From positions 1 through 21,156 of the forward strand of contig CAYGHG010000039.1 of assembly GCA_964349515.1 (NCBI GenBank): 21,156 nucleotides of DNA. Reading direction: 5' to 3'. The position numbers were made by a program, and so were the translations under genes. The notes beneath the pieces were generated by a model that did not search any database, was not told where the DNA came from, and worked only from the letters and a program-made list of their open reading frames with translations. This document shows positions 14,397 to 21,156 of this stretch, one piece after another; position 1 is the first letter of the stretch, and each line of letters opens with the position of its first letter. This DNA comes from CAYGHG01 sp964349515 (GTDB taxonomy: Bacteria; Oederibacteriota; PGYV01; CAYGHG01).

Positions 14397-16866
14397 CTTT
14401 ACCTCCCCTTTTATTCCTGTTTTTGTATATTACCCAGTGCAATGGTATTTTCATAAGTGACATTTTTTCTTCATCTTTCAGCGCAAACAGCGCCTGAGCA
14501 AGCACCTCATCCTTATAGTTGCGGCGTATATCATACGACATCAGGTAGTCGTATTTCAGCAATTCAACCTGGCCTGTATCCCTATATCCTTCATACATCC
14601 GGTAATAACTGAGCAGCCGGTACATTCCCGCCATAGGAAGCCCTGATTCTGCCATATGTTTTGAAAGCGTATTTTTTATATCAGTTACCGGGCCTCTCAG
14701 TTCCTGCCACGAAATAGCGGAACCAAAAATGCAGATACCATCTTTTTTATCCCTTGCTTTCGCCTTTTCCAGCATGCTTTCAGCCTCGTTTACGGCCGCA
14801 AGTACCGGTTGGTGAGGTTTAAACATAGATATGCCTGCGGAAAGTGTGATGAAAGGATTTTTACCCGTAAACTTGTCAAATTCCTCCCTGATTGCTCCGG
14901 CAGCCTCTATTGCTTCTTCCCATGGCCCAATAAGCAGAAAATCATCCCCGCCTGCATAAACCGTATACATATCCCTGTACTTTCTCTTAAGAAGGTCCTT
15001 CAGGTATACAGAGAAAAACGTATTTATCATCCTGGACAATGACACATACTTTGACATAGAAAGCTTGTTGCCAAGCCCTTCTGAGAAAATATAGCCGAGA
15101 TCGTCAACATCGCCTTTTACAACCGCCAATTGGCCTGTTGACCCGCCTCTATTTGCCATAGGAGTAGCCGATGATATGCACTGGAAAGTCAGCATACCGG
15201 AGTGATTAATCCCCTTTCTTTCAGCTAATGTACCGCATGGATCCTGGCAGTATCTGCATAATGTCCCCTCTTTATAATCCCCGCTTTGTGTTTCAGTATC
15301 AATCCTGCCGGCTGAAACCGGAACATGATTTGATATATCCCTAAAAGCTGCAAAAGAAGTGTCTGTTCCGCCATCCCTAACGCGCTCTGAATAAAAAGAA
15401 TCATTTCTTCTTGCATCGGCAAAAGAAACTTCAATTCCATAAAGAGTAAAACCTGAATCAGTAATTGAAAAGCCTGCTCCGCAGGTTCCGTAATTTATGA
15501 AACTTATATCAGCAGAAGCAATTTTACCTCCTATACTCTTTGCTATACCGCATATTCTGCAGTCACAGGAAGCTCCGTTATTTATGACCGCCGGCCTGAC
15601 ACCACACGACGGGCATTTGCCTGAATCCACAAAATCAGAATACTCTTTTTCCAGCCTGTAGCAGCCGTAATATGCTTTACCTCCTGATATTTTGCGCAGT
15701 TTCGCGGCCCCGATACTTTTTTCTATTCTTTTCAGGACATTTTTCATATCACCAAAAGCCTCAGCGGACATCGACTGTGACCAGTCTACTACGGGTAGGA
15801 GGCTGCCTCCAAAAGCGCCTATTGTTTCCGACACAACTTCACTGTAAACACGACCAAGTACACTCCTTGTATTTTCTGTATTTGGCGCCAATATAACAAA
15901 TTTACCTCCTGCATCAATTATCCTGCAGGCTAACGGCAATTTTAACTCATTTAGTATTTTCAGGCTGATCAAGCTACCAGCAAGAGATACAAGGAATGAC
16001 CTGCCCCTTAACTCCTTAGACAGCCCTTTGGCGTTAAGAGTATTAATATCAAAAATGAAATCCTGTATGCCTGTTATGTCCCCGGCAACAAAAATAAATT
16101 TGTCCTCTTTTTCGCTTCTAATAGCGGTTTCATTTCCCAAAGTTAAATTTTCGGAATGGTATAAATACATTGCGGCCGCAATTGCGGCGCTGACTTTCAT
16201 ATGGTCGTAAAGGCATATATCATTTGTATCCGCAATAGTTACAGAAGGCACTGCCCAAAAGTATTCTTCAATAGCTCCCTGCACTGATGCAAGATAGTCA
16301 AATGCGCTAGTTTTCTTTATTTTCTTCAGAGATTCTATGAAACCTTGTAGTATTTCATCATAATTCGCGACAATCCCCGAATTATCCTCGGCTTCCAGAG
16401 GAATAAGATTACCGGAATCATTGCCCTTTCGCAGGGGCGCAACCCTGTAATATGTTGTTTTTCCTTTGCTTTCCACCATGCTGAAAACACTCGCCAGCAG
16501 CGCTTTTAACCTGGGATTACCTTTCCCCATTTTATCTTTATCTATGGCGTCTCTTTCCCTTGAGGAATAGGAATCCGCGACAGATACCAAAGCAGCAAGC
16601 GGCAGGCTGCTCCCGAGCGTTTCCGCAGACTGTTTTATATCCCTGTCGTGATGATTTGCCGCCAGCATAACCGCCAGTCCGGCATCAAAAAACGAGTCAT
16701 CAAGCACTTTTTCTTTGAAAAGCTTATCAAGTAGCCTTCCGCTGATGCCCGGATGCCCATAGTACTCACGTGATACCGCGAAAGCATGGTTGCTGCCCTG
16801 CACAGCTTTCCCAACATCGTGCATCAGGGCCGCCAAAATAACGCTGTTATACTTTTTGTCCTCCAT
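14389..16866 (-). CDS. cas10: Type III-A signature protein Cas10/Csm1
   Basis: This 825-aa large subunit has an N-terminal HD nuclease domain with H16-D17 in LMHDVGKAVQGSNHA, and a second metal-site helix AANHHDRD near 68-75. A first palm-like domain carries FVAGDITGIQDFIFDINT. A zinc ribbon starts CPSCG at 418-421 and pairs with CDCRIC. The second palm domain holds the cyclase motif GGDD at 639-642 in YAGGDDFLLIGPW. Both activities, ssDNA cleavage and cyclic oligoadenylate synthesis, look intact, which agrees with the two CARF effector genes in the operon. The start at 16866 has AGGAGGGG upstream. Length is normal. An extra cluster CRYCQDPC near residue 540 may bind another metal. Confidence 0.97.
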   Translation of the reverse strand: MEDKKYNSVILAALMHDVGKAVQGSNHAFAVSREYYGHPGISGRLLDKLFKEKVLDDSFFDAGLAVMLAANHHDRDIKQSAETLGSSLPLAALVSVADSYSSRERDAIDKDKMGKGNPRLKALLASVFSMVESKGKTTYYRVAPLRKGNDSGNLIPLEAEDNSGIVANYDEILQGFIESLKKIKKTSAFDYLASVQGAIEEYFWAVPSVTIADTNDICLYDHMKVSAAIAAAMYLYHSENLTLGNETAIRSEKEDKFIFVAGDITGIQDFIFDINTLNAKGLSKELRGRSFLVSLAGSLISLKILNELKLPLACRIIDAGGKFVILAPNTENTRSVLGRVYSEVVSETIGAFGGSLLPVVDWSQSMSAEAFGDMKNVLKRIEKSIGAAKLRKISGGKAYYGCYRLEKEYSDFVDSGKCPSCGVRPAVINNGASCDCRICGIAKSIGGKIASADISFINYGTCGAGFSITDSGFTLYGIEVSFADARRNDSFYSERVRDGGTDTSFAAFRDISNHVPVSAGRIDTETQSGDYKEGTLCRYCQDPCGTLAERKGINHSGMLTFQCISSATPMANRGGSTGQLAVVKGDVDDLGYIFSEGLGNKLSMSKYVSLSRMINTFFSVYLKDLLKRKYRDMYTVYAGGDDFLLIGPWEEAIEAAGAIREEFDKFTGKNPFITLSAGISMFKPHQPVLAAVNEAESMLEKAKARDKKDGICIFGSAISWQELRGPVTDIKNTLSKHMAESGLPMAGMYRLLSYYRMYEGYRDTGQVELLKYDYLMSYDIRRNYKDEVLAQALFALKDEEKMSLMKIPLHWVIYKNRNKRGGKDA

Positions 16867-16874
16867 AACCCCTC

Positions 16875-17489
16875 CTATAATTTTTCATTCCCATTAATAA
16901 AAAAAGAGCTTTTTTTATCAAAAACAACGTGATAAACAACGATTTTTTCATCATCATCAACCGGAACGTCGCTAAAAGGATTAACGGACCTGTCCCTACC
17001 TGAAATATCACCTATCCGTACAAGATTTACCACATACCCATACTCAAACTGTTTTCCCAATGCATCCTTGTGCTTTAACCTTTTCAAATCCTGATCGAAA
17101 TGATTTTTATCCGCATTCATGCCAAACTCTATTGCAGCAAAGAGTTTCTGGCTTTCTTGTTCTTTCAACTGCTTATTAGACAGGTCATTTACAGTGGTCG
17201 TTGTACCTCCACTCTCATCTAAAATCGCTATGTCCCAATGCTGCCGCTTAGTCGTAAAAATCAGTTTTGACAGAGTTGGAAACTCTTTTTGTATTATGCA
17301 AATATCCTTCACGCACGGCATTTTTGCAGTAATGCTGTTACCGTATTCCTGCCATCTCGTAATAAAAAAATGATAAAAATACGCGTGCCAGCCGTGCTCG
17401 GTATAGCACAAATACGGTTCATCCAAAAACTCCCTGCAAAAATTCTCAATTATTTTTTCAAGTTTATTTTTCTTATCAGATTCACTCAC
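16875..17489 (-). CDS. Unknown 204-aa protein, possible PD-(D/E)XK-fold
   Basis: I do not recognise a family. The protein starts with a charged helix, then YTEHGWHAYFYHFFITR (E31, H34). It continues with HWDIAILD (D86) and FAAIEFGMN (E121), followed by a helix HFDQDLKRLKH. The order acidic helix, strand with D, strand with E, then a DLxRLK helix is like restriction-type PD-(D/E)XK nucleases. The usual Lys after E-x is Gly123, so it is a variant or an inactive copy. The GTG start overlaps the cas6 stop by 8 bp and cas10 begins 8 bp after it. It is therefore embedded between core cas genes and probably translated with them. It may be a DNA-targeting helper or regulator. Confidence 0.6.
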   Translation of the reverse strand: MSESDKKNKLEKIIENFCREFLDEPYLCYTEHGWHAYFYHFFITRWQEYGNSITAKMPCVKDICIIQKEFPTLSKLIFTTKRQHWDIAILDESGGTTTTVNDLSNKQLKEQESQKLFAAIEFGMNADKNHFDQDLKRLKHKDALGKQFEYGYVVNLVRIGDISGRDRSVNPFSDVPVDDDEKIVVYHVVFDKKSSFFINGNEKL

Positions 17490-18468
17490 CTGTTCTCACC
17501 CTATACTCCCCCAGCCCCATGCTCGTCCCCTTTCCCGCTTTCAGCGCCTGGCCGAGCCTTACGAGCGGCAGGTATTTTTTCAGCGCTTTGCCCTCAAACA
17601 CTATGTTCCCCATCAGCCCTCCCATATTCATCTTTACTTTCTGCCTGTTTGAAAACCTCTCCCAGTCGTGCCAGTAGGTCTTGTCTGATACCGTCTTTAC
17701 ACTTGCCGCGTCCTCCAGATACTCAGCAGCCCCTATGTCCACGCTTACCCCCGAGTAGTGCGAGGCTATGCCGCTGGCCCGGCGCAGCAGCGCTGTCGCG
17801 AGTATTTTGAAGTCAAGTTTTGCGGCTATTTTCTCGCCGTGTTTTACACGCAGCGGGCTTAAAATCTCAAGCTCTATCTTATTTACCGCCTGCCCTGCCA
17901 TTACAGACTCTGCCGATGTCAGTCCTGATATAAAATCCGGGTCAAACCTGTCGCCGGAGGGCTCGTACAGGTCCGCGCCTGTCTTACCCCTGACCGCGGC
18001 AAGCTTAAACTTCAGGGCTTTATCCTTTCCGAGCCCTGTTTCAGCAGCGTTTTTTACCGCGTAAACATAATACGGAAGTTTTGAAACATAGGGTTCCACG
18101 AGCATGAGCTCAAACTCCAGCTTATCACCTTTTTTGTAATCCCTTTTCCCGGCGCTCCTGTCGGAAAACACTATCGGGTGGGGTATGTACTCGTATTTTC
18201 CCAGAAATTTTGAGCTGTTCTTCTCCGGGTTATTCACGCTCTCAAAAGCAAGCGCGTACATGCAGTTTTCAAACACCATGCACTGCCTGCAGTCCTTGTT
18301 TATGCCCGCTATGCAGGCCATCCTGCGCAGCGCCATGCCAAAAGCCCCCCTTATCGTGGAGCCCTTGAAACCCGGCAGACGGCCGTCAGAGCCCGCCTCC
18401 AGAACAAACCTCCACGAACCAAACCTGATCGCGGAGAGCATTTTTTTTACCGCGGCTGCGCTGCTCAT
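17482..18468 (-). CDS. cas6: CRISPR pre-crRNA processing endoribonuclease Cas6
   Basis: This 328-aa RAMP cuts the precursor transcript within each repeat, leaving an 8-nt handle (ATTGAGAC here). LPGFKGSTIRGAFG at 31-44, then C60, C63 and C69 in CRQCMVFENCMYALAFE, are typical of the Zn-containing Cas6 group found with type III loci. The C-terminal QALKAGKGTSMGLGEYRV is the glycine-rich RNA-binding loop of the Cas6 family. The catalytic His is not obvious by eye. The ATG overlaps the stop of the CARF-HEPN gene (ATGA). Confidence 0.9.
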   Translation of the reverse strand: MSSAAAVKKMLSAIRFGSWRFVLEAGSDGRLPGFKGSTIRGAFGMALRRMACIAGINKDCRQCMVFENCMYALAFESVNNPEKNSSKFLGKYEYIPHPIVFSDRSAGKRDYKKGDKLEFELMLVEPYVSKLPYYVYAVKNAAETGLGKDKALKFKLAAVRGKTGADLYEPSGDRFDPDFISGLTSAESVMAGQAVNKIELEILSPLRVKHGEKIAAKLDFKILATALLRRASGIASHYSGVSVDIGAAEYLEDAASVKTVSDKTYWHDWERFSNRQKVKMNMGGLMGNIVFEGKALKKYLPLVRLGQALKAGKGTSMGLGEYRVRTGE

Positions 18469-19706
18469 AACTGCGGAAACCTGAACTTTTCTATCAGTTT
18501 TTCCGCGTTTCGTTCCTTTATGTCCCCGTGCCCTGCAAGGAACATGGCGTAATACGGCAGTGTTTTTTCATAAAAATTCATTGCATCTTTCTTTTTAACA
18601 TGGACCCCTTTATGAATATGTTCATTTCTTGTTTTTAAAGCATTAAATATTTCTTTGTCTTCTATGAATTTCAACGCCATCGGCTCCTTTAGCGCGGCAA
18701 GCACTTTGAATGAATCAAAGAGCCCTATTCCCTTTTTTTCAGTTATGAATCCTGAAACGTCTATGCCTCTTTCGCCAAGTTTCACAGGGTCAACCGCGGA
18801 TTTGTCTATGTTATTTTTTTGCATCAGAAATGCCGCCATGAACTCAAGCGACGAGTATATATCCTCGGCTCCGAGGCTGTAAAATCCCTTGCCGCAAGCG
18901 GCAAGCGCCCCCGCCGCCCTGTCAAACACCTTTAACTGCGGTTTTCTGTCCATCAGAAACAGCACTTCTTTGTTTTCCGAAATCTGTTTCTGCGCTTTTT
19001 TGCCAAAAAATTCCTCTGCCTCGTCTGTAAGTGAGAGTTTTTTCAGCTGCTCCCTCGCGGCGTCATAATCGCCGGTCTGCCAGGCGTGGTAAGCGTCAAT
19101 GGCCGAGTTGAGATACTCGGCAGGCCCGGTGCCCTGCGAGAGCGCGCCAAAGCGCTCTTCCGCCTCTTCTAAGGCTTTTTTAGCCGCTATGAATTCGCCG
19201 GCGTTGAAAAACGACTTTGCCTGTCTGATGCGGTAATCAAGCTTTACGAATGACAGTTCAGAGATTGATTTTTCCTCAAACCCTTTTTTTACCCTGCCTG
19301 ATTTCGCGTCCCTCGCAGACCCGCCGGTATAGTGAAAATTCACGCATCCTGCCGCGACGCCTGCCAGTACAAGCCCTACTGACATTGCCTTTGTTCCGGG
19401 TGTGTAGTTTATGTGTATTTCAGAAGCGTCAATGCCATCAGCCAGAAGCGACCTCATCTCTTTCAGTGCTTTTTTGTATATTTCATCCGGGGTATTACAG
19501 TTTACAACGGTCACATTTTTCGCCCGGCATTTTTCAGGCATGCCTTCGGATGCTTTTTTGTCCATTTCCTTATCTACTGAATCGTGCGTTGCAAACATAA
19601 CAAGGATATCCGGTCTTATTTCCTTTACAGTTTTTACAACCGGAGTTTCAGACCCCTCGCCTGTTCCGAGAGTAGCAAGTACAGCCCTTCTTTTATCGAT
19701 CTCCAT
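18465..19706 (-). CDS. CARF-HEPN type III effector (TIGR02710-like)
   Basis: This 413-aa protein has an N-terminal CARF domain. LATLGTGEGSETPVV (10-24) and INYTPGTKAMSVGLVLAGVA (99-118) are the ligand-loop motifs of the TIGR02710 CRISPR CARF family. A helical linker with repeated Glu/Ala-rich helices (160-245) follows. The C-terminal helical domain carries R360-x4-H365 in KTRNEHIHKG, the HEPN ribonuclease signature. The prediction is a cyclic-oligoadenylate-activated RNase, as in Csm6/Csx1. The ATG at 19706, with AGGAAGG upstream, lies within the end of the two-TM gene (14-bp overlap). It is the second CARF effector of the operon and is unrelated in sequence to the one at 9905. Confidence 0.85.
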   Translation of the reverse strand: MEIDKRRAVLATLGTGEGSETPVVKTVKEIRPDILVMFATHDSVDKEMDKKASEGMPEKCRAKNVTVVNCNTPDEIYKKALKEMRSLLADGIDASEIHINYTPGTKAMSVGLVLAGVAAGCVNFHYTGGSARDAKSGRVKKGFEEKSISELSFVKLDYRIRQAKSFFNAGEFIAAKKALEEAEERFGALSQGTGPAEYLNSAIDAYHAWQTGDYDAAREQLKKLSLTDEAEEFFGKKAQKQISENKEVLFLMDRKPQLKVFDRAAGALAACGKGFYSLGAEDIYSSLEFMAAFLMQKNNIDKSAVDPVKLGERGIDVSGFITEKKGIGLFDSFKVLAALKEPMALKFIEDKEIFNALKTRNEHIHKGVHVKKKDAMNFYEKTLPYYAMFLAGHGDIKERNAEKLIEKFRFPQL

Positions 19707-19986
19707 TATTCGCCTTCCTCTGCAGGCTGCACAGCGTTGAGGTATTTTCCTCTATGTCCATGAGAACCCGCGCTGTTTCGCCGATGGCAATGACAAGGTT
19801 CATGAAAAGATAACCCGCGAAAATAATTCCCAAAGCGCCCCCTAAACCAAGCAAAACACCACCTGCTGATAATGAAGCTATCAGCCAGACACCGGCGCCT
19901 ATGACCGCAATAACCATTATGATAATCCCGTAAACTTTCTGAATCCCTACAAACTTGCTTAGTTCCGGATACTTATTTTCGTCCAT
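19693..19986 (-). CDS. Small two-TM membrane protein
   Basis: This 97-aa protein has two hydrophobic segments, about 18-40 (GIIIMVIAVIGAGVWLIASL) and 43-68 (VLLGLGGALGIIFAGYLFMN). A cytoplasmic-looking amphipathic tail follows with VLMDIEENTSTL. Similar small inner-membrane proteins are widespread and have no known role. Here the gene overlaps the start of the CARF-HEPN gene by 14 bp, so the two are translationally coupled. That makes a membrane-linked part in the type III response conceivable, though this is inference from position alone. GGGGGC precedes the ATG. Confidence 0.65.
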   Translation of the reverse strand: MDENKYPELSKFVGIQKVYGIIIMVIAVIGAGVWLIASLSAGGVLLGLGGALGIIFAGYLFMNLVIAIGETARVLMDIEENTSTLCSLQRKANNGDR

Positions 19987-19998
19987 AACGCCCCCTTT

Positions 19999-20661
19999 TT
20001 AGCATTCTATAAGCTCCTCAAAAAACTCCCTTGCCGCTTTTATGTGCTTTTTGTTTTTCCCGTCCAGCTTTCCCTCAAGCGCTAGGGATACAGCTTCAAA
20101 TTCCTCAAGTTCTTTTCTGTCCGCGTCATCTCTTTTATCTCCCCAGTCATCCAGCACGGCCATTTTTTTGACTATTGCACCCAGTTCACCCGTGTGACAG
20201 ATGCTAAATCTACTTCCGTCTTGGTCAAAAATTTCATTAAAACTCTTTACCGCCTTATCTATGTCCCCTCGCGTAACTGTGTTTTTACCCAGTATCTGCG
20301 AGAGTTCTTTATCCAGTTTTTCAGAGGGTTCGGCTTTCCAGTCCTCTGCCCCGGGTGTATATGACGTCACTTCGTTTATCCTGCCCTGTATTTCCTGCCC
20401 CAGGCTTTCCATGAAAATCATGGGCAGGTACATGTACTTCAAAAACTCCGCAAAATCACGGAGTGAATCAAAAACCAGTGTTATATGTACTTCATCGGCG
20501 CAGCACCCCATCTCATTTCGCTCAAGTACCCGTACGTAAAAACCCCCGGGGTTGTGAGCATCAGACGCATCCTTCACGCTGCTACGGGCTTTTTTGTACT
20601 CAACGCCCTGCCACCTGCTTTTTTTGACCGGTTTTATTTTTTGATTTGCCTTTTTCGCCAT
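19999..20661 (-). CDS. Unknown 220-aa soluble protein
   Basis: I do not recognise this protein. The first 25 residues are very Lys/Arg-rich (KKANQKIKPVKKSRW), which may bind nucleic acid or phospholipid. The middle has a strand-helix stretch VHITLVFDSLRDFAEFLKYM, and the C-terminal third is acidic and helical (KELEEFEAVSLALEGKL). There is no membrane segment and no known catalytic motif. The start at 20661 has GAGGGGT upstream and follows the stop of the four-TM gene by 3 bp. The next gene begins 12 bp after it ends. It is therefore in the same operon as the two membrane proteins and, by coupling, the CRISPR genes. Confidence 0.6.
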   Translation of the reverse strand: MAKKANQKIKPVKKSRWQGVEYKKARSSVKDASDAHNPGGFYVRVLERNEMGCCADEVHITLVFDSLRDFAEFLKYMYLPMIFMESLGQEIQGRINEVTSYTPGAEDWKAEPSEKLDKELSQILGKNTVTRGDIDKAVKSFNEIFDQDGSRFSICHTGELGAIVKKMAVLDDWGDKRDDADRKELEEFEAVSLALEGKLDGKNKKHIKAAREFFEELIEC

Positions 20662-20664
20662 AAA

Positions 20665-21141
20665 CTACCCCTCTGCCTCTGATTTTTGTTTCTCTTCCTC
20701 TTTCCCCGACGCCGCCACCCCAGTCGCAAATGCCCCTGCTACAAATAGGACAAGCGCGGCCCAGTAGCCTGCCTCGTAGCCTACTGACAGGGCGCCTCCG
20801 CCCTCTTTAATGACATAGTCGTCCATCTGGAGCTTATAGGTAATCAGCAACACCGCACCTGCTATGGAGAGCAGCAGGCCTATGACAAAGGCCGGTTTTG
20901 TTTTTGATATGAGCAGGACTATGGCGGCAAGGGCTGCGCAGGCAAATACCGCAGTTACTACCGGGTTTGGGTCCATTTTCTGATTCTCACCCGCGAGATT
21001 TATCTCGCCTCCCTTTACCTGCTGTACGCCTGTGAGCGTGATGAGTTTCTGGTCTCCGCATGAGACGCTTGTAAACGGCATGATGGAACATAAAAGAACA
21101 AGAACAAAAAAAGACCAGCTGAAGTTTTTTAAGATTTTCAA
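20665..21141 (-). CDS. Four-TM membrane protein of unknown function
   Basis: This 158-aa protein has hydrophobic segments at about 8-27, 62-82, 86-106 and 127-148, and a charged C-terminal tail (GKEEEKQKSEAEG). After TM1 comes MPFTSVSCGDQKLITLTGVQ, a pattern I associate with a widespread uncharacterised membrane family (a Pro-Phe-x-Ser-Val-Ser-Cys loop). The TTG start at 21141 is supported by GGGAGG about 9 nt upstream. The frame is open to the window edge, so a start further upstream cannot be excluded. It is the first visible gene of the operon. Its function and its link to CRISPR are unknown. Confidence 0.6.
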   Translation of the reverse strand: MKILKNFSWSFFVLVLLCSIMPFTSVSCGDQKLITLTGVQQVKGGEINLAGENQKMDPNPVVTAVFACAALAAIVLLISKTKPAFVIGLLLSIAGAVLLITYKLQMDDYVIKEGGGALSVGYEAGYWAALVLFVAGAFATGVAASGKEEEKQKSEAEG

Positions 21142-21156
21142 ACCCCTATACCTCCC

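Overview
The window looks like a metagenome-derived scaffold from an uncultivated bacterium. It uses the standard code, Shine-Dalgarno (GGAGG-type) starts and moderate GC, and has a 100-N scaffold gap at 5828-5927. No rRNA, tRNA or phylogenetic marker is present, so I do not name a phylum. Every gene I can support is on the minus strand. Nearly all of the window is defence-related.

Right half (9905-21141): a type III-A (Csm) CRISPR-Cas operon read from right to left. The order is: four-TM protein, unknown 220-aa protein, two-TM protein, CARF-HEPN effector, Cas6, 204-aa nuclease-fold candidate, Cas10/Csm1, Csm2, Csm3, Csm4, Csm5, CARF-PD-(D/E)XK effector. Spacings are between -14 and +14 bp, so it is probably one transcript whose promoter lies outside the window. 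Cas10 keeps both the HD motif and GGDD, so cyclic oligoadenylate signalling is expected. The locus has two different CARF effectors, one a predicted RNase and one a predicted DNase-type nuclease. No cas1 or cas2 is present.

Centre (5733-9895): CRISPR DNA. The main array (7028-8774) has 24 identical 36-nt repeats and 23 spacers of 37-41 nt. A short, decaying array (9416-9675) lies between it and the operon. Each array has a leader on its right side, and the two leaders share an identical 34-nt block and a GC hairpin. The main leader also has a strong minus-strand promoter (TTGACA-16-TATAAA) that is missing from the other leader. Read on the minus strand the repeat ends in ATTGAGAC, a Cas6-type crRNA 5' handle, which agrees with that promoter. 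To the left (5989-6679) is a dead fragment of the same array. It is broken up by hairpin-rich, MITE-like elements inserted at the same point inside CRISPR repeats and flanked by 21-bp direct repeats of CRISPR repeat sequence. A 50-aa Cys-rich gene and a decayed gene end lie between the dead and live arrays.

Left half (205-5705): a second probable defence island. It holds an HD protein resembling the C-terminal half of a CCA-adding enzyme, a DUF4145-like/GNAT-like fusion, a RecQ helicase fused to a C-terminal phosphoribosyltransferase, an overlapping DprA-like SLOG protein, a truncated DUF488 protein and a small charged protein. RecQ-phosphoribosyltransferase plus DprA recalls the ShosTA defence pair (PRTase plus DprA) with a helicase added, and is the best candidate here for an under-described system. 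The 204-aa protein and the small membrane genes of the CRISPR operon come next.
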